The position numbers and the translations under genes were made by a program. A stretch of DNA of 11,724 nucleotides from contig NWUY0300007628.1 in the NCBI GenBank assembly GCA_004151065.3, forward strand, positions 38,300-50,023, given 5' to 3'. Shown here piece by piece: positions 7,973 through 11,724 of this stretch (position 1 is its first letter; every line of letters begins with the position of its first letter). The stretch comes from Larix sibirica (taxonomy: Eukaryota; Streptophyta; Pinopsida; Pinales; Pinaceae). The notes beneath the pieces are model-generated. The model was given only the letters and a program-made list of their open reading frames with translations, ran no database searches and was not told the DNA's origin.

Positions 7973-9000
7973 ATGCAAGGGAAAGACATGCACCTTCCAC
8001 CCACATCGAATCCTACGATTACCCCACCATGGAAAAAGGAGCAGGACACCATTCCTGCCGGAGAAGTAGTTACCATGATGAGGAACTTCCAACGTATGTC
8101 ATAACCGTTGATTACTAGGCTGGATCGTCAAAATGGTAACTTGAAAGCGACAATGATATCCAATAATCCACCACTGGTTAGCATACACCATGAATTGGAA
8201 AATATCATATTTCCAGAATTTTGGGGTTCCACTGACGGAACCGGCACCAATGCATGGTTAGAAAACATGTCTATGCATTTTTCTCTAAGAGATTACACTT
8301 CAAATTTGAAATTTTGTATGGCCCTCCTACAGCTGAATGGAGAAGCTCTACTATGGTGGAATACCTTACACCCGCAGATAGACTTGGAAACCGGTGAGGT
8401 TTCATGGGAATTATTTGAAGATAAATTTTGTTAACACTACCTTTCTAATGAATTCATTAAACCAAAGTTCAACAACTTCAATGCTTTACGACAAGGGTAC
8501 CGGACTATGCAATAACATGAAGTTCATTTCATGGAACTACTGAGGTATGCACCTCACATCTCGATGGAAAATTTAAAGGTTAATAAGTTCATATTCAGAC
8601 TAGACCACAATATAATATACAAAGTTCGTATCTTCATTCCCTCCACTTTGCATGATGCAGTACAAAAATATCTTATAGCAGAAGAAGAATTTTTGAGAAA
8701 GGGACCACGGAATAAAAGTTTCATTAGTGGTGACAGAAGTATTTTGAATTCCCATGCACCTATGAAATATTATGGAAAGAAAATATTTGGGAAGGGACCT
8801 TATAGTGGAATATCAAATAGAGAAGCTCGAGAACCCAGCGACCACCGCCACCGAGAAGCAATCATGCAAGACCTTTTGGGAAACAAACTCAGTTTGGACT
8901 ACACTGGAATAATGCTTCGATGAGAGGGACAACTAGAGGTCCTAAAAAGGGATGTTGGAAATGTGGAGGTGCACATTTCCAGAGTGATTTCCCTAGATAG
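7973..9000 (+). pseudogene. gag: gag (capsid and nucleocapsid) pseudogene
   Basis: Gag forms the particle that packages the element RNA in the cytoplasm. The likely start is the ATG at 7973 (a stop precedes it in frame at 7952), giving a short Pro/Thr-rich leader. The capsid domain follows: FPEFWGSTDGTGTNAWL, then NGEALLWWNTLHPQ (about 8337-8378), then LSNEFIKPKFNNFNALRQG, MELLRYAPHISMENLKVNKF and DAVQKYLIAEEEFL. These are the conserved blocks of plant Ty3/gypsy Gag. In-frame stops are at 8102, 8432 and 8513. A frameshift near 8800 moves the Pro/Arg-rich linker and zinc knuckle to frame 1. The knuckle (8953-8991) reads CWKCGGAHFQSDF: the first two cysteines and the histidine are present but the last cysteine is Phe, so it should not bind zinc normally. 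A TAG at 8998 follows. Confidence 0.93.
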
Positions 9001-9525
9001 AATCAAATTAACAGAAGAGCACAAGGTCCTAGCCAAGGATCACGACACACCACTGTAGCTAATCTAGGTCATGCTCACCATCTTCATGTAGGAGTCAACA
9101 ACTTCCAAGCTGAGCATCAATCGATAGACCTTGAGACTACATGTAAGATAAATGGTAATGTATTCTCTTTACTAGTAGACCCTGGTGCAACTGAAATTTT
9201 TATTTCTTTTAAAGATTTAGAACGTAGTAATATGATGGAAATTTCTCAAGAAGATTTCGATGCCATCGAAAAGGATTCTGGTAGTATCCAAATAGTGGGT
9301 CTCAAGCTAGAAGATTGTGAAGTAGACTTAGGAGTGTGTTCGACTAAAGTGTCCTTCTATGCTATGAAGTTGGGGACATATGATTTGATTCTAGGTATGG
9401 AATTACTAGAAGTGCATGCAGCTCTGGTGGACTTTCGAAGCAAGACATTAACCTTCTACAATGACGAGGGTTACAAGAGGGCACTAATGGGGAAGAAGAG
9501 GAATGTTTCGCTAAGGATGATTTAA
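9001..9525 (+). pseudogene. pol: Retropepsin-type aspartic protease pseudogene (pol, 5' part)
   Basis: The protease cuts the Gag-Pol polyprotein into working parts. This frame 1 stretch is open for 174 codons. The active-site region reads LLVDPGATEIFIS, with the catalytic Asp at 9178-9180. The family normally has D-S/T-G; here the second residue is Pro, which should damage or abolish activity. The C-terminal half keeps YDLILGMELLEVHAALVDF (about 9379-9435), matching the conserved ILGMxWL block of this family except for Leu in place of Trp. A TAA at 9523 ends the frame, but homologous-looking coding text (MQLKKSMRKGCQLYAV) continues in the same frame, so the stop is a mutation in the protease-RT linker and not a natural end. 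Confidence 0.9.
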
Positions 9526-10560
9526 TCCATGCAATTAAAGAAAAGTATGAGGAAGGGGTGTCAGCTATATGCAGTCATAGATATGAACAAGAAATGAGAC
9601 AAAGTAGAAATAATCAACCATCCTTAATTTTGGGAGTACATGGATGTATTCCTGGATGCATTGCATGAGATAGACTTCACCATTGAATTGAGACCATGAA
9701 CAGAACCTATAGCAAGAACCCCTTACTCAATGTCAGTACCAAAGTTTAAAGAGTTCCATATTCAACTTCAGGAATTGATAGACTTGGGACTGATTACGCC
9801 TAGCGTGTCTCCATGGGGACCACCAGTAATTGTTTTCAAGAAGAATGATGGATCGTAGAATTTGGGCAATTATTACAGTCAGTTAAATAAAGAAACCATA
9901 ATAAATTAATACCATGTACAAAGGATTGATTCTATTTTATAATCAAATTAAGGGTGTGGGGATATTCTATAAGATAGATCTAAGATCAGGATACCATCAA
10001 TTAATAATAAAGGAACAAGACATTCCTAATACCGCCTTTAAGATTAGATTTAGGCACTATGAGTTTATAGTGCTACCTTTTGGATTGACGAGTGCACCAA
10101 GTGTATTTATGAATTGATGAATGGAGTACTCTGTCAATACCTATATATGTTTGCATAAGTGTTTTTGGATGACATCTTGATCTATTCTAGGACACTATCC
10201 AGAAGAACATGAGGAACATATAAGAGTAGTACTTCAGTGCTTAAGAGAGAACCATCTTTACGGAAATTTGTCAAAGTGTTCCTTCCTTCAAAACTAGATT
10301 CATTATCTCGGTCACATCATTTATCGTGAAGGAATTGCAATGGACCCTATCAAGATAGAATCAATATGGGAATGGCCACAACCCACCAACATACATGAGG
10401 TATGAAGTCTTACGAGACTTCTTGGGTGCTATAGACGTTTTTTCAAAGGTTTCTCCAAGGTAGCAAGACCCATAACGAAATTGAAAAAGAAGAATCGACC
10501 ATTTATATGGACATAGAAGTGTGAAGAGGTTTTCACTAAACTTAAGGAACTATTAAAAAC
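9526..10560 (+). pseudogene. pol: Reverse transcriptase pseudogene (pol, middle part)
   Basis: RT copies the element RNA into DNA inside the particle. The N-terminal fingers are in frame 1: EIDFTIELRP, TPYSMSVPKF, ELIDLGLITPSVSPWG and VFKKNDGS. Stops there are at 9595, 9625, 9697, 9856 and 9907. A frameshift near 9935 brings the palm into frame 2, with [19 protein letters not shown] (catalytic Asp 9977-9979) and [19 protein letters not shown]. At 10114 the frame returns to 1 for [11 protein letters not shown], a stop at 10156 and the polymerase box VFLDDILIYSR (catalytic Asp pair 10168-10173). From 10199 frame 2 resumes with EEHEEHIRVVLQCLREN and the connection segment, with stops at 10295, 10403 and 10514. 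All three catalytic aspartates survive, but no continuous RT can be made. Confidence 0.95.
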
Positions 10561-11155
10561 TGCACCAATATTAAGAGTTCCCGACATTGATGAATATTTT
10601 CTAGTATGTACGGATGCATCGAAGAATGGAATTGGATGTGTTTTGATGCAAGAAGGTAGGGTGATTGATTACACCTTCCGAAGGATTCATCCACACAAAG
10701 AAAACTATGCAAACCACAATATGGAGATGACAACAATAATTCATGCTTTGAGATTGTGGCGACATTATTTAGTCAGAAGGAAATTTTAACCGAAGACAGA
10801 TCATTGTGGACTACAACATATATTTTCCCTAAGCGATTTGAATGCAAGACAAAGAAGGTGGTCAGATTTACTCAATGAATATGATTTCAACATAACCTAT
10901 GTAAAGGGAACATTGAACAAAGTGGCTGATCCACTCAACCGAAGAACAAGAATATTCTCAGTAATTCCTATGAAAACCAACTTGAGAGAAAATATACTGG
11001 CACTACAACAAAATGATGCATGGTATATTCAAGTTAGAACGAAATTGGAGAATGAAAAAATGATAATAGCCAAGTATGAAGGATACTCCTTAGATGCAGA
11101 CAAACTACTGAGATATAACAACCGCATTTATGTGCCCTACAACAAAGAGGTCTGA
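10561..11155 (+). pseudogene. pol: RNase H and connector pseudogene (pol)
   Basis: RNase H removes the RNA strand from the RNA/DNA hybrid. Frame 2 continues unbroken from the RT. The acidic residues typical of the domain are all visible: Asp in CTDASKNGIG (10613), Glu in NMEMTTIIHAL (10724), Asp in KTDH (10799) and Asp in VADPLNRR (10928). LNARQRRWSDLLNEYDFNI lies between the last two and is a family hallmark. A linker follows that contains LLRYNNRIYVPYNKEV, just before the integrase zinc finger. In-frame stops are at 10787 and 11153, the latter where an Arg codon CGA is expected. There are no indels, so this part decayed only by base substitution. Confidence 0.93.
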
Positions 11156-11724
11156 AGTTTGATATTGGAAGAAGCTCATCAAGCAGTTTACAGAGCCCAT
11201 CCCGGAGTTAAAAATATGTATGCGGATCTAATACGTTTATTCTTTAGGAATGGAATGAAGAATGATTTAGTGAACCTTGTAGTGAAATGTATGGAATGCC
11301 AATTGGTTAAGGCATAACACCGACACCCTAGAGGATTTCTCCAACCCCATGTAATCCCTGAATCTAAATAGGAAGTCATATCCGTGGATTTTATAGTTTG
11401 TGTACCACTAACCAACAAGAGACATGACACTATCTTTGTAGTATTTGACACTATGAGCAAGAGTTCACACTTCTTAACGATCAAGAAAACTTATCAAGCT
11501 CCGAAGATTGCTAATTTTTTTATGAATGAGATAGTATGACTCAATGGAATACCAAAGAAGATCATTTCAGATAGAGGTTCAATATTCATGGGGAGATTTT
11601 GGATGGCCTTTTAAGAATCTCTAGGAACTCATATTAACTTCAACACCGCCTATCACCCTTAAACAAACGGAAAAACTGAAAGGGTGAATCAAGCAGGGAA
11701 AATTTTAAGAACCCCCTAAATTTC
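11156..11724 (+). pseudogene. pol: Integrase pseudogene (pol, 3' part), cut by window edge
   Basis: Integrase inserts the element DNA into the host chromosome. The N-terminal HHCC zinc finger is complete: His at 11177 and 11198, Cys at 11288 and 11297 (KCMEC). The catalytic core has Asp in ISVDFIVCV (11387), Asp in KKIISDRGS (11570) and Glu in KTERVNQ (11678), with 35 residues between the second and third, exactly the D-D-35-E spacing. In-frame stops are at 11315, 11369, 11537, 11612 and 11660; several are where the family has Arg, Trp or Gln. After TERVNQ at about 11692 the translated text stops looking like integrase and a TAA appears at 11717. The C-terminal domain and any chromodomain lie beyond the window or are lost. 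Confidence 0.95.

Larger units (their letters stand above)
7774..11724 (+). mobile_element. Degenerate Ty3/gypsy LTR retrotransposon, internal region, truncated by window edge
   Basis: The order primer-binding site, gag with zinc knuckle, protease, RT, RNase H, integrase identifies a Ty3/gypsy element (integrase after RNase H separates it from Ty1/copia). All domains are on the plus strand and would have formed one Gag-Pol polyprotein. The reading frame changes are: frame 2 from 7973 to about 8800, frame 1 to about 9935, frame 2 to 10114, frame 1 to about 10198, then frame 2 to the edge. About twenty in-frame stops are spread throughout. The element cannot move by itself. A chromodomain, the polypurine tract and the 3' LTR would lie to the right, so the exact clade is open; a chromovirus-like lineage is my best guess. 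Confidence 0.95.

Noticed and set aside
7798-8118. 106-codon frame 1 ORF and two overlapping minus-strand ORFs at the start of gag
   Set aside because: The gag protein text continues upstream in frame 2 (back to the ATG at 7973), so these are shadow frames.
10542-10736. Minus-strand open frame over RNase H, and another at 11188-11484 over integrase
   Set aside because: Both lie opposite clearly recognisable pol domains on the plus strand and show no features of their own.
7776-11724. Ty1/copia or pararetrovirus identity
   Set aside because: Integrase follows RNase H, which excludes the Ty1/copia order, and the presence of integrase with an LTR-type primer-binding junction argues against a plant pararetrovirus.
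1-11724. A complete new defence, biosynthetic or RNA-guided system
   Set aside because: Apart from the dead retrotransposon there is no set of intact linked genes and no structured RNA I can support; the non-coding repeats are the only unexplained structure.

Overview
The window looks like nuclear intergenic DNA from a plant with a large, repeat-rich genome. The base composition is AT-rich, there is no long intact gene, and the right-hand third is a decayed Ty3/gypsy LTR retrotransposon. It has the usual plant primer-binding site for initiator methionine tRNA and a plant-type gag-protease-RT-RNase H-integrase order. The style of the gag and integrase segments reminds me of chromovirus-like elements of seed plants, perhaps a gymnosperm, but I cannot prove this from the sequence. 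The unknown bases at 775 and 4814 are assembly ambiguities.

Layout from left to right. Positions 1-770 are less AT-rich than the rest and may be the edge of a gene: a well-formed 103-bp intron can be read on the minus strand (106 down to 4), with an open exon before it. Positions 770-2310 are non-coding and hold small local duplications: a 48-bp repeat with a palindrome, an almost exact 104-bp tandem duplication, and a TA/TG microsatellite. Positions 2309-2573 form a sharply bounded CpG-rich patch. Positions 2570-7773 are about 5 kb of non-coding DNA. They contain a 49-bp tandem repeat, a possible promoter (two inverted repeats and a TATA-like box at 3020), two diverged copies of one repeat about 1.7 kb apart, and a 60-bp minisatellite at 7031-7310. 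Some or all of this stretch may be an unusually long 5' LTR. Only its 3' end (7773) is well supported, because the primer-binding site starts 3 bases later.

Positions 7776-11724 are the internal part of the retrotransposon on the plus strand: primer-binding site, gag (from about 7973), a zinc knuckle, aspartic protease, reverse transcriptase, RNase H and integrase, running off the right edge. The proteins would have been made as one Gag-Pol polyprotein and would together copy the RNA and insert the DNA. This copy is dead. It has about twenty in-frame stops, several frameshifts, a zinc knuckle without its last cysteine and an altered protease active site. Many stops sit where C-to-T or G-to-A changes would make them, which fits long-term decay of methylated DNA. 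The chromodomain position, polypurine tract and 3' LTR lie outside the window. I found no tRNA, rRNA, CRISPR array or recognisable host protein, and no convincing new biological system. The most unusual parts are the long structured non-coding leader and the minisatellite just upstream of the primer-binding site.
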